A stretch of DNA of 58,848 nucleotides, taken from positions 1 through 58,848 of the forward strand of contig CANNCS010000010.1 of assembly GCA_947503115.1 (NCBI GenBank). Direction: 5' to 3'. The notes beneath the pieces are model-generated. The model was given only the letters and a program-made list of their open reading frames with translations. It had not been told where the DNA came from and did no database searches. The position numbers and the translations under genes were made by a program. The stretch comes from an uncultured Marivita sp. GTDB lineage: Bacteria; Pseudomonadota; Alphaproteobacteria; Rhodobacterales; Rhodobacteraceae. Positions 37,429-45,223 of this stretch are shown here, one piece after another. Positions within the stretch are counted from its first letter, which is position 1. Every line of letters begins with the position of its first letter.

Positions 37429-37684
37429 TGTCTTTCCTTTCGGCTAACCCTGTTTCATCAAAAACCGACACCACATTGAGCAGCGTCCAGCCCGCCTGTG
37501 CAAGACGGGTCTGCAATTCATCCCGCGCCGAGGCAGGTGTGCAGGGTTCGGAGATCTCGGCCACACCATAGTGCAACCGGAGGGGGGCATCCTGTTTCGC
37601 CTTGTAATCTGCATAACACGCGGCCTGTGCGGCGGCGGGAATACAAAATGCTGCGAGGAGCAGAAAGGGGAGCGCGTGTTTCAT
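37400..37684 (-). CDS. Small secreted protein upstream of the membrane winged-helix gene
   Basis: A 94-residue exported protein with signal peptide (residues 1-21, LLLAAFCIPAAAQAACY). The mature part holds two Cys, an HYGVAEISEPCTPASARDEL segment and a C-terminal GWTLLNVVSVFDETGLAE stretch, with no family I recognise. Its 3' end overlaps the start of the membrane winged-helix gene by 29 bp, so the two are co-expressed. One reading is that this protein is the periplasmic ligand or partner of the membrane regulator; the sequence alone does not show it. The divergent gene on the plus strand is another exported protein of unknown function. Confidence 0.7.
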   Translation of the reverse strand: MKHALPFLLLAAFCIPAAAQAACYADYKAKQDAPLRLHYGVAEISEPCTPASARDELQTRLAQAGWTLLNVVSVFDETGLAERKDSAGPNYLRY

Positions 37685-37867
37685 GGCGTCACCCTGCGAC
37701 CAAGCCCCGCGAAATTCAATAACGTCGCCACGGTTATCGCATAACGAGGGGCCGATATTGCCTGACTTTCAGGGGTGAGCCGAGATGGATGTCACAGGCA
37801 GAGGGCCACCCCCCCTGCCCCAAACGACGCCATCTCAGGCCTAACCGACAGGGAAAGGAACCCTATC

Positions 37868-38383
37868 ATGTCACGCAAATTCATCGCAGCCGTTCTGGCC
37901 GTTTCCACAACAATCGCCGCATTTTCCGCAGCACCCGCCCGTGCCGCATCGGAAGAGGACATCGCCAAGCTTTTGGCGGGGGCGGCGACGATCTTTATCA
38001 TCGGCAAGGCGATCCAGAATTCTCGCGACGACGACGACCGCCGGGACAAGAAGAAAGAGGAGGTTCGACATTTTGTTCCCGACCACCGCGCCGGGCATGT
38101 GTCGAAGCCGCCAGTCTACACCCATCAAAAACCGATACCTAAAGTTGTGCCGCGTGACGTGACTCAGCGCCACAAAGAGGTGCTGCCCGCCAATTGCGTT
38201 CGGCGGATCGAAGGCGGACACGTTGGACGGGTCGTGATGGGCCGCTGTCTTAAGCGCAACAATTTCAATACGCGGAGCTTGCCCAAGGCGTGCCGCATGA
38301 CCGTCGAAGCCCGCCGCGGTGAAGTGCGTGCCTATGCACTGCCCTGTCTCCGGCACCGTGGATACACACTGGCGCGCCGCTGA
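37868..38383 (+). CDS. Exported basic protein of unknown function
   Basis: A 171-residue protein. A signal peptide (residues 1-28, AVSTTIAAFSAAPARAAS) is followed by a short hydrophobic stretch, KLLAGAATIFIIGKAIQ (about 35-51). A charged cluster of Asp, Arg and Lys comes next (about 52-68), then a Pro/His/Lys-rich region, and a C-terminal Cys-containing basic part (VMGRCLKRNNF, LPKACRM, LPCLRHRGY). The strongly basic character suggests binding to anionic envelope polymers, but this is inference. ATG 37868 follows AAAGGAACCC. It is divergent from the two-gene membrane winged-helix operon and may be a target of it. It ends before the tamA terminator hairpin. Confidence 0.65.
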   Translation: MSRKFIAAVLAVSTTIAAFSAAPARAASEEDIAKLLAGAATIFIIGKAIQNSRDDDDRRDKKKEEVRHFVPDHRAGHVSKPPVYTHQKPIPKVVPRDVTQRHKEVLPANCVRRIEGGHVGRVVMGRCLKRNNFNTRSLPKACRMTVEARRGEVRAYALPCLRHRGYTLARR

Positions 38384-38430
38384 ATCACACCAGATTTGCG
38401 GGGGCTTTGGTCCCTGGTTCCCCGCACCTT

Positions 38431-38465
38431 GCCCGCATGGTGGCCCCACATCATGCGGGCTTTTT
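38431..38465 (+). terminator. Intrinsic terminator upstream of tamA
   Basis: GCCCGCATG (38431-38439) pairs with CATGCGGGC (38452-38460), and TTTTT follows directly. It ends transcription of the basic exported protein gene and insulates the tamA promoter. Confidence 0.85.
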
Positions 38466-38516
38466 ATGTAGAATCGGGTTCTTCCAGAATTGTGAAGTTC
38501 CACATGCGGAACCCAT

Positions 38517-38546
38517 TTGCACGGTGAGTCGTTGGGCTGTTATGCT
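38517..38546 (+). promoter_or_regulatory. Candidate sigma-70 promoter of tamA
   Basis: TTGCAC (38517-38522), an 18-nt spacer and TATGCT (38541-38546). Transcription would begin near 38553, giving a leader of about 25 nt before the tamA ATG. It lies downstream of the terminator hairpin, as expected for an independent operon promoter. Confidence 0.55.
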
Positions 38547-38577
38547 GAACTCAGACATTACACGAGGTTTTGGGCAT

Positions 38578-40368
38578 ATGAACCGTCTCACACGCAGTAT
38601 CTTGTGCGCGGCATGGGTGGCCGTTCCGGGAGTCGGCGCGGCGCAAAATCTTGATTTAAACGTCTCAGGCGGCAGCGATGATTTGAGAAGCGAGCTCAAG
38701 GATGCAATGTCATTGTACGCCTTGGTTGACGCCGAGGATGCGACGCCGCAGGCTTTGATCGCGGCCGCGCAGGCCGACTATTCACGCATCGTTGCGGCGC
38801 TTTACGGAGGCGGACGGTTTTCGCCCACCGTTTCGATCAAGGTCGACGGGCGCGAGGCTGCGGGAATTTCACCGTTCGAGGCGCCTCAGTCGATCAAAAC
38901 GATCCTGATCGAAGTCGATCCGGGCCCAAGGTTCCGCTATGCTCGGGCCGAGATTGCTCCGTTGGCCGACGGCACAGAGATTCCGCCTGAGTTCCGCACG
39001 GGCGAACGGGCCAGCACCACCCCAATCCGCGATGCGGTCAGCGCTGGCGTGTCGGGATGGCGCAATGTCGGGCATGCGAAGGCGCGGCTCGAAGACCAGC
39101 AAATCATCGCAGACCATCCCAATCGCGAATTGGATGTACGTTTGCGCCTCGCTCCGGGACCACAATTGCGGTTCGGCGCGGTGGAGGTAACGGGTAATGA
39201 CCGGGTGCGGCGGACACGAATCCGCGAAATCGCCGGTCTCCCGCAAGGGGACGTATTCGACCCTGAGGAAATCGCAGACGCGGAACGGCGGTTGCGCGAT
39301 ACTGGCGTATTCAGTTCGGTTGCGGTGTCAGAAGCGGAAACGCCGAATGCGGACGGAACGCTGGACCTTACCTTGCAGGTGGCCGAGCAAAAGCCGCGTC
39401 GGTTTGGTTTTGGGGCCGAGGTGTCGACGCAGGAGGGGGGCAAGATCAGTGCGTTCTGGCTTCATCGTAACCTGTTCCAAGGTGCCGAGCGGTTGCGTGT
39501 CGAAGGGGAAGTGTCGGGGGTTGGCACTGATGCGGACGAAATGGATTACGCTTTGACGCTGACCTATGGACGGCCTGCAACCTTTACACCAGATACGGAA
39601 TTCTACCTGACCGCAGAGGTCGAGCGGTTGAATGAACCGGGGTTCACCAGCAATCAAGCCGGCCTGATCGCGGGGCTGTCGCATCGGTTTTCCGATCAGC
39701 TAACGGCATCCTTCGGTTTGGGATATCGGTATCTCGATACTGATGACGCGTTCGGGGAACGCGAGTTCCAGTTGTTGCTTGCGACTTTTGGAGCGACCTA
39801 TGACACGCGGAACAATAGCTTGAACCCCAGCAGCGGGTACTATCTGTCAGCGACCGGCACGCCGTTCCTTGGGCTGGACGAGACCGAGAGCGGGATGCGC
39901 CTAACGTCAGACGCACGCGCCTATTTCGGGTTTGGGACCGACGACAGGTTCGTTCTTGCAGGTCGCGCACAGATCGGATCGGTTTGGGGGCCAAGCCTTG
40001 AGGACACGGTACCAGACTACCTGTTTTATTCTGGCGGAGGCGGCACGGTGCGCGGGGTGCCCTATCAATCGCTGGGTGTGACGCTTGACAATGACGAATT
40101 CACCGGCGGCCAAAGTTTTGCTGCCGTATCAGCCGAATTGCGCGCCACGGTTCGGGAAAATATCGGACTGGTCGGTTTTTATGACGCGGGCATGATCACC
40201 GAAGAAAGCGGTTTTGCCGGGGATTCCGATTGGCACGCGGGGGCCGGGATTGGCTTGCGCTACAATACTGGTATCGGCCCCATTCGGGTGGACATCGCAA
40301 CGCCTGTGACCGGTGATGGCGCGGGCAAGGATTACGAACTTTACATCGGCATAGGTCAGGCATTCTGA
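38578..40368 (+). CDS. tamA: Outer-membrane translocation and assembly module protein TamA
   Basis: TamA is an Omp85-family beta-barrel that works with TamB in assembling outer-membrane proteins and in lipid transport. The 596-residue protein has a signal peptide (residues 1-21, AAWVAVPGVGAAQN). N-terminal POTRA-like domains follow (about 25-265), with LEVTGN-type FGAVEVTGNDRVRRTRIREI near 200-220. The C-terminal 16-strand barrel carries the Omp85 hallmark VRGVPYQSLGV near 490 and ends in YIGIGQAF with a terminal Phe. ATG 38578 is preferred because it is followed by the signal peptide and has a suitable promoter. tamB follows after 1 nt. Confidence 0.95.
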   Translation: MNRLTRSILCAAWVAVPGVGAAQNLDLNVSGGSDDLRSELKDAMSLYALVDAEDATPQALIAAAQADYSRIVAALYGGGRFSPTVSIKVDGREAAGISPFEAPQSIKTILIEVDPGPRFRYARAEIAPLADGTEIPPEFRTGERASTTPIRDAVSAGVSGWRNVGHAKARLEDQQIIADHPNRELDVRLRLAPGPQLRFGAVEVTGNDRVRRTRIREIAGLPQGDVFDPEEIADAERRLRDTGVFSSVAVSEAETPNADGTLDLTLQVAEQKPRRFGFGAEVSTQEGGKISAFWLHRNLFQGAERLRVEGEVSGVGTDADEMDYALTLTYGRPATFTPDTEFYLTAEVERLNEPGFTSNQAGLIAGLSHRFSDQLTASFGLGYRYLDTDDAFGEREFQLLLATFGATYDTRNNSLNPSSGYYLSATGTPFLGLDETESGMRLTSDARAYFGFGTDDRFVLAGRAQIGSVWGPSLEDTVPDYLFYSGGGGTVRGVPYQSLGVTLDNDEFTGGQSFAAVSAELRATVRENIGLVGFYDAGMITEESGFAGDSDWHAGAGIGLRYNTGIGPIRVDIATPVTGDGAGKDYELYIGIGQAF

Positions 40369-40369
40369 T

Positions 40370-43300
40370 ATGCGCTTTATCGCGACGCTTCTTGTCTTTC
40401 TCTGGTGGCCACTGGCCGGCTTTGCACAGGACGGTGACGACGACCCCGGATATCTAGCGGGCCTGTTGCAGGATGCCTTGTCCGGTGCCGGGCGCGATGT
40501 GCGTATTCGGGGATTTCAAGGCGCACTGTCAAGCGAGGCGACAATTGCGTCCATGGTTATCTCTGACGATCAGGGGGAATGGTTCCGGGCGGAAAACATC
40601 GTTCTGGATTGGCGGCGCGCCGCGTTGTTGCGAGGCATTGTCGACGTGACCTCGTTCAGCGCCGAAAGCGTTGTGGTGTCGCGTGCGCCGGATGCTGGGG
40701 AAGAGTTGCCCAGCGCCGAGGCGGAGCCATTCAGCATCCCGGATTTGCCGGTCGAAGTGCGGATCGAGCGGTTCGCGGTTGAAGCGTTGCAATTGGGTGC
40801 GCCACTCTTGGGCGAAGCGGCCGAGTTTACGATCAAAGGCGCGGCGACGCTTGCCGATGGCGGGGCCGATCTTGATCTCAATCTTACGCGGGTGGACGGC
40901 AAGCAATCACAGATCGCGCTCGCCGCCAGCTATGATCCGTCGTCACGGGACTTGGCGGTTGATCTCAACGCCGAAGAGGCCGCTGGCGGGCTTGCGGCGA
41001 CATTGCTGGGTATCCCGGGTGCGCCTTCATTGGCGTTGACGGTTCAGGGCAAAGGGCTTGTCGACGATTTCACAGCCGAGATCGCGTTGGCGACGGATGA
41101 TCGCCCCCGTATTACCGGGACGGTGGACATTCTTGCACCGCAGGAAACCAGCACATGGGATGTGCAGGTAGACATCACCGGCGATCCGACACCGCTTTTG
41201 ACCGAGGAAACCCGCGCGTTTTTCGGCACCGATATCGGTTTACAGGCGCGGGTGGTCCGCGCGGCATCAGGACGAACCGACCTGCCGCAATTTACGTTGA
41301 CGGCGGACGCTCTCACGCTGAGCGGCAGTGCCGCGATTTCCGAGACCGGCTGGCTGGAGGCACTGGACGCCGAGGGGCGGATTGCGAACCCGACGGGCGG
41401 GCCTGTCATTCTTCCGTTTGGCGGTGGCGACACGCAGGTGGCGTCGGTCACGTTTGACGCCGCGCTGGACGGCGATTTGAGCTTTGACGCGAGGCTGGAC
41501 GAGTTTGTCAGCCCGGATGCCACGCTGGATGCTCTGACGATCACCGGACGCGGGCAAATCGATCAGAAAAGTTTTGCACAGCAGGACGGCGAGTTCGGGT
41601 TGGACCTGACCTTTGTCGCCGACACGCTTTCGCTGACCGATCCAGCTTTGGCCGAGGCTGTGGGTTCCGAACTGGCCGGGGCGACACGGGTTGAGTATCG
41701 CAGCGGGCAGCCGGTGCGGGTGACCGGGCTAGAAGTGAACGGTGAAAACTATGGTCTAAATGGCACCGCAAGCTGGAGCTTCAGTGAAGTGATGCCTCTA
41801 GTGCTGGACATGAAACTGGTGGCCGAGAACATCACGCGGTTCTCAGCAGTGGCCGGACGCGATTTGGCGGGACGTGTCGAAGTTGCGGTCGATGGGCGGG
41901 TCGGGCCGATTTCCGGTATGTTCGATCTGGCGGTCGACGGTACCACGCTTGACCTGTCGGTGGGCGAGAACACGGTTGACCGTCTGTTGGCCGGCGTCGG
42001 GTCTGTGCGTCTTCATGCGCGGCGTGACGAAACCGGCACCACCCTTCGCGAGGTGCGGGTGGTCAAACCAGCGATTGATTTCGAGGCGAATGGCAAGATC
42101 ACCAGCCTGGACACATCGTTGCGGTTCGATGGCACGCTGCGCAATCTGGACCGCGTTTTCCCGGGAGAAGCGGCCGGTTCAGCCAAGCTGAATGGTCGGA
42201 TTATCCTGGCAGGGACGACCCTGCGCAATCTTGAAGTGACAGCAGATCTTTCAAACCAGAACGCAGTGGTGCGGCTTCCTTTTGCGGGTGGTCTCAGACT
42301 GGGATCAGGAACCATTGATCTGGCGGCGACCGGAGGGACGAACGGGCGATGGACGGCGGATTTGGAAGTGCGCGATCTGGATGCGCCGCAAGCATCAGCG
42401 GACACGCTGGCATTGACCGGTGAAGGGTCGATCAGTCAGACGGAGTCTGGCGGTCTTGTCTCTGTCGGCGGCGACCTGACAATTGCGGGATCGGCGCTGC
42501 GCCTCAGCGATGCACGATTTGGTCAGGCCTTGGGGAACACTCCGAGTGTCACGACGCGCTTTGACTGGGTTCAGGCATCAGAACGGTTGACGGTTCAGTC
42601 CTTTGGTCTTGCGACAGGGTCGATTGACGCCACCGGATCGGCTTTGATCACGCAAACCCTGAGCGCCCCAGATGCACAATTTGCGCTATCTCTGGTTGCT
42701 GACAGCCTTGCACCGTTGTCTGGGCTGGCCGGGCAAAACCTGCAAGGTCGAGCGACAATCGACGTGTCCGGAACCTATCAGGACGGTGGCGATTTCGACG
42801 TAAACGCGCGCGGTCAGGGCAGCGGGCTTGGCATCGGCAATGCGATCGTGGACCAGCTGTTGGCTGGAGTGACACGGTTTGAGGTCGGAGCGTCTGGACA
42901 GGACGGCGCTTTGGCGGAGGTGTCCGCAGATGTGCAGAACCCCGAAATCAGCGCGCAGGTGAGCGGTCCGTTGAGCAATCTGGCCATCGACGCGCGGCTG
43001 GCAAATGTCGGATTGATCGCGCCGGATTTCCAAGGTGCTCTGGTGGTTGATGGCACGGTTGGACAACAGGGCGACGCATATGTTGTTGATGTTGATCTGG
43101 ACGGTCCGGGCGGAACAACCCTTGCCGTGGATGGGCGCGTGGCCAACGGCGGCAGCGCCAATCTGTCGATCAATGGTGCCGCGCCTTTGGGGCTGGCCAA
43201 TGTGTTCATTGCGCCCCGGCGGCTGAATGGCCGTGCCGAACTGGATCTGCAAATTGCTGGTCCGCTGGCTTTGTCGAGCCTGTCGGGCACAATCACACCG

Positions 43301-44452
43301 CAAGGTGCTGAATTCAGCGCGCCTACATTGGGCATCATCCTGACACCCATCACTGGGCAGATCGGCTTGGGCGGTGGAGCGGCGCAGATCAACCTTGCGG
43401 CACAGGGCAATCACGGCGGGTCTGTGGACGTTGCTGGTCGCTTGGGATTGACCACGCTGGATGCGGCGATCACAGCGACGTTGAGCCGGTTTGGTGTACG
43501 CGACCCCGATCTTTACAACACAAGTGTTGATGGGACGGTGTCGCTGAATGGACCGATTGGGCGCAACCTACTGGTGAGCGGCGATCTTCGGTTGAATGAA
43601 ACGGAAATTCAGGTGCCGTCGTCGGGTGTATCCGCTTTGGGAGAGATTCCCCCCATGGACCACCTTGGCGCGACGCGTCCTGTGATGCGGACACTGGACC
43701 GCGCTGGGATTGCGTCGGCGCAAGATACGGCCGTTGAAAATGCGAGTGGGCCGTCGAGCACGCGGCTCGACCTCACGTTGACGGCACCGGGGCAAGTGTT
43801 TGTCCGCGGGCGTGGGCTAGATGCCGAACTGGCGGGAGAATTGCGGCTGACCGGACCGACCTCGGATATCATCCCGCAGGGCGGGTTCGAGTTGGTGCGC
43901 GGACGTCTGGACATCCTCAATCAGCGCTTCACGCTGGACGAGGGGCGTATTCAGATGAGCGGTAGTTTCGACCCGGTGCTGCGGTTTGTTGCCGAGACAG
44001 ACGCCAATGATATCACAGTCATGGTCATTCTGGATGGACCTGCGTCATCACCCGAGATCTCGTTCTCATCAAGTCCGGAACTGCCCGAAGACGAAGTACT
44101 TGCACAGCTTTTATTCGGGCGAAACCTGTCGAACCTGTCGGCTTTGCAAGCGCTAGAACTGGCAAACGCGGTCGCCACTTTGGCGGGGCGCGGCGGGATC
44201 GGCCTTTTGTCCCGACTGCGCGATGGGTTTGGTTTGGATGATCTCGACGTCACGCAAACCGACGATGGCGGCACGGCTGTACGTGCCGGCAAGTATATCT
44301 CGGACAACATCTATTCGGATGTGGTTGTCGAAAGCGGCGGTCGGGCTGAGATCAATCTGAACCTTGATGTGACGTCAGACATCACCGCCCGGGGCAGTGT
44401 CGACAATTCCGGCAATTCGTCGCTCGGCGTCTTCTTTGAACGCGACTACTAA
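40370..44452 (+). CDS. tamB: Translocation and assembly module protein TamB
   Basis: TamB is an inner-membrane anchored periplasmic protein of the AsmA-like/VPS13-type bridge group that partners TamA. The 1360-residue product starts with a signal anchor (FIATLLVFLWWPLAGFA, residues 3-19) and continues as thousands of bases of repetitive, beta-rich sequence. The C-terminal DUF490 domain includes GGFELVRGRLDILNQRF, then LLFGRNLSNLSALQALELAN near 1245-1265 and the final VFFERDY with aromatic end. Length is typical of Rhodobacterales TamB. ATG 40370 is one base after the tamA stop. About 200 bp then separate it from rimP. Confidence 0.95.
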   Translation: MRFIATLLVFLWWPLAGFAQDGDDDPGYLAGLLQDALSGAGRDVRIRGFQGALSSEATIASMVISDDQGEWFRAENIVLDWRRAALLRGIVDVTSFSAESVVVSRAPDAGEELPSAEAEPFSIPDLPVEVRIERFAVEALQLGAPLLGEAAEFTIKGAATLADGGADLDLNLTRVDGKQSQIALAASYDPSSRDLAVDLNAEEAAGGLAATLLGIPGAPSLALTVQGKGLVDDFTAEIALATDDRPRITGTVDILAPQETSTWDVQVDITGDPTPLLTEETRAFFGTDIGLQARVVRAASGRTDLPQFTLTADALTLSGSAAISETGWLEALDAEGRIANPTGGPVILPFGGGDTQVASVTFDAALDGDLSFDARLDEFVSPDATLDALTITGRGQIDQKSFAQQDGEFGLDLTFVADTLSLTDPALAEAVGSELAGATRVEYRSGQPVRVTGLEVNGENYGLNGTASWSFSEVMPLVLDMKLVAENITRFSAVAGRDLAGRVEVAVDGRVGPISGMFDLAVDGTTLDLSVGENTVDRLLAGVGSVRLHARRDETGTTLREVRVVKPAIDFEANGKITSLDTSLRFDGTLRNLDRVFPGEAAGSAKLNGRIILAGTTLRNLEVTADLSNQNAVVRLPFAGGLRLGSGTIDLAATGGTNGRWTADLEVRDLDAPQASADTLALTGEGSISQTESGGLVSVGGDLTIAGSALRLSDARFGQALGNTPSVTTRFDWVQASERLTVQSFGLATGSIDATGSALITQTLSAPDAQFALSLVADSLAPLSGLAGQNLQGRATIDVSGTYQDGGDFDVNARGQGSGLGIGNAIVDQLLAGVTRFEVGASGQDGALAEVSADVQNPEISAQVSGPLSNLAIDARLANVGLIAPDFQGALVVDGTVGQQGDAYVVDVDLDGPGGTTLAVDGRVANGGSANLSINGAAPLGLANVFIAPRRLNGRAELDLQIAGPLALSSLSGTITPQGAEFSAPTLGIILTPITGQIGLGGGAAQINLAAQGNHGGSVDVAGRLGLTTLDAAITATLSRFGVRDPDLYNTSVDGTVSLNGPIGRNLLVSGDLRLNETEIQVPSSGVSALGEIPPMDHLGATRPVMRTLDRAGIASAQDTAVENASGPSSTRLDLTLTAPGQVFVRGRGLDAELAGELRLTGPTSDIIPQGGFELVRGRLDILNQRFTLDEGRIQMSGSFDPVLRFVAETDANDITVMVILDGPASSPEISFSSSPELPEDEVLAQLLFGRNLSNLSALQALELANAVATLAGRGGIGLLSRLRDGFGLDDLDVTQTDDGGTAVRAGKYISDNIYSDVVVESGGRAEINLNLDVTSDITARGSVDNSGNSSLGVFFERDY

Positions 44453-44469
44453 GGTATCGACGCACGTGC

Positions 44470-44502
44470 GCACCGGGGAGACCTGACGGTTTTTCCCGGT
44501 GC
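44470..44502. repeat. 8-bp inverted repeat with 17-nt loop upstream of rimP
   Basis: GCACCGGG (44470-44477) and CCCGGTGC (44495-44502) can form a hairpin just behind the tamB stop. It is not followed by a T run, so it could be a 3'-end RNA structure of the tamAB transcript or a protein-binding site. Confidence 0.55.
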
Positions 44503-44524
44503 TGGCAGCGGGTCACGAAAGTCC

Positions 44525-44553
44525 TTGCAGACTCGGATGCTGCTGCCTATATG
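44525..44553 (+). promoter_or_regulatory. Candidate sigma-70 promoter of the rimP-nusA-infB operon
   Basis: TTGCAG (44525-44530), a 17-nt spacer and TATATG (44548-44553). Transcription would start near 44560, giving a leader of roughly 90 nt that contains the terminator-like hairpin at 44603-44626. Confidence 0.55.
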
Positions 44554-44602
44554 ACGCTCAACAGCGGCGTGTTGGCTTCGGTCGGCACCCACCGAATTCT
44601 TC

Positions 44603-44626
44603 AACGGGCCGCGCGCCCGTTTTTTT
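44603..44626 (+). terminator. Terminator-type hairpin in the rimP leader
   Basis: AACGGGC (44603-44609) pairs with GCCCGTT (44615-44621) around CGCGC, and a run of seven T follows (44620-44626). It ends 22 nt before the rimP start and lies downstream of the candidate promoter, so it could act as an attenuator or as the terminator of tamAB read-through. Confidence 0.8.
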
Positions 44627-44648
44627 GTGTCTGGAGACCTACGAGACA

Positions 44649-45218
44649 ATGTCTGACCTGATCGCCAAAGCCGCGATGGACCGACGTCTGGCCGAGATCG
44701 TCGCCCCTGTCATCGAAGACATGGGGTTTGAACTTGTGCGTATCCGCTTGATGAGCGGCAAGTTGGCGACGTTGCAAATCATGGCCGAACGCCCCGAGGG
44801 TGGAATCGAAGTCAATGAATGCGCTGCAATCAGCACTGCCGTAAGTGCAACGCTGGATGTCGAAGACCCGATTCTTGATACCTACACGTTGGAGGTGTCG
44901 TCGCCGGGAATTGACCGGCCCTTAACGCGGCTCAAGGATTTCGAGACCTTTGAGGGCTATGAGGCCAAGATCGAAACATCCGAGCTGATCGACGGGCGCA
45001 AGCGCTTCAAGGGCATCTTGGCCGGGGTCGAGGGCGACGAAGTGCTGATCAATATCGAAGAGGGCACGGTCGGGCTGAATTTCGATTGGCTGACCGATGC
45101 CAAGCTGGTTCTGACCGACGAGCTGATCAAGGAAATGCTGAAGGCGCGGAAGGCCCAAGGCTTCGAAGAAGAAAAATTTGACGACGTGATTGAGGCCGAA
45201 GGGCCCGAAGAGGAGTAA
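44649..45218 (+). CDS. rimP: Ribosome maturation factor RimP
   Basis: RimP binds the 30S head region and assists its assembly. The 189-residue protein has [19 protein letters not shown] near residues 16-34, which begins the N-terminal domain, and [20 protein letters not shown] near 56-75. [20 protein letters not shown] near 79-98 is the most conserved stretch. The C-terminal Sm-like domain follows (GYEAKIETS to [11 protein letters not shown]), and the tail is acidic. Length is normal for Alphaproteobacteria. ATG 44649 follows a GGAG site 12 nt upstream. nusA begins 5 nt after its stop with a ribosome site inside the rimP end, so the genes are coupled as in most bacteria. Confidence 0.96.
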   Translation: MSDLIAKAAMDRRLAEIVAPVIEDMGFELVRIRLMSGKLATLQIMAERPEGGIEVNECAAISTAVSATLDVEDPILDTYTLEVSSPGIDRPLTRLKDFETFEGYEAKIETSELIDGRKRFKGILAGVEGDEVLINIEEGTVGLNFDWLTDAKLVLTDELIKEMLKARKAQGFEEEKFDDVIEAEGPEEE

Positions 45219-45223
45219 GACCG

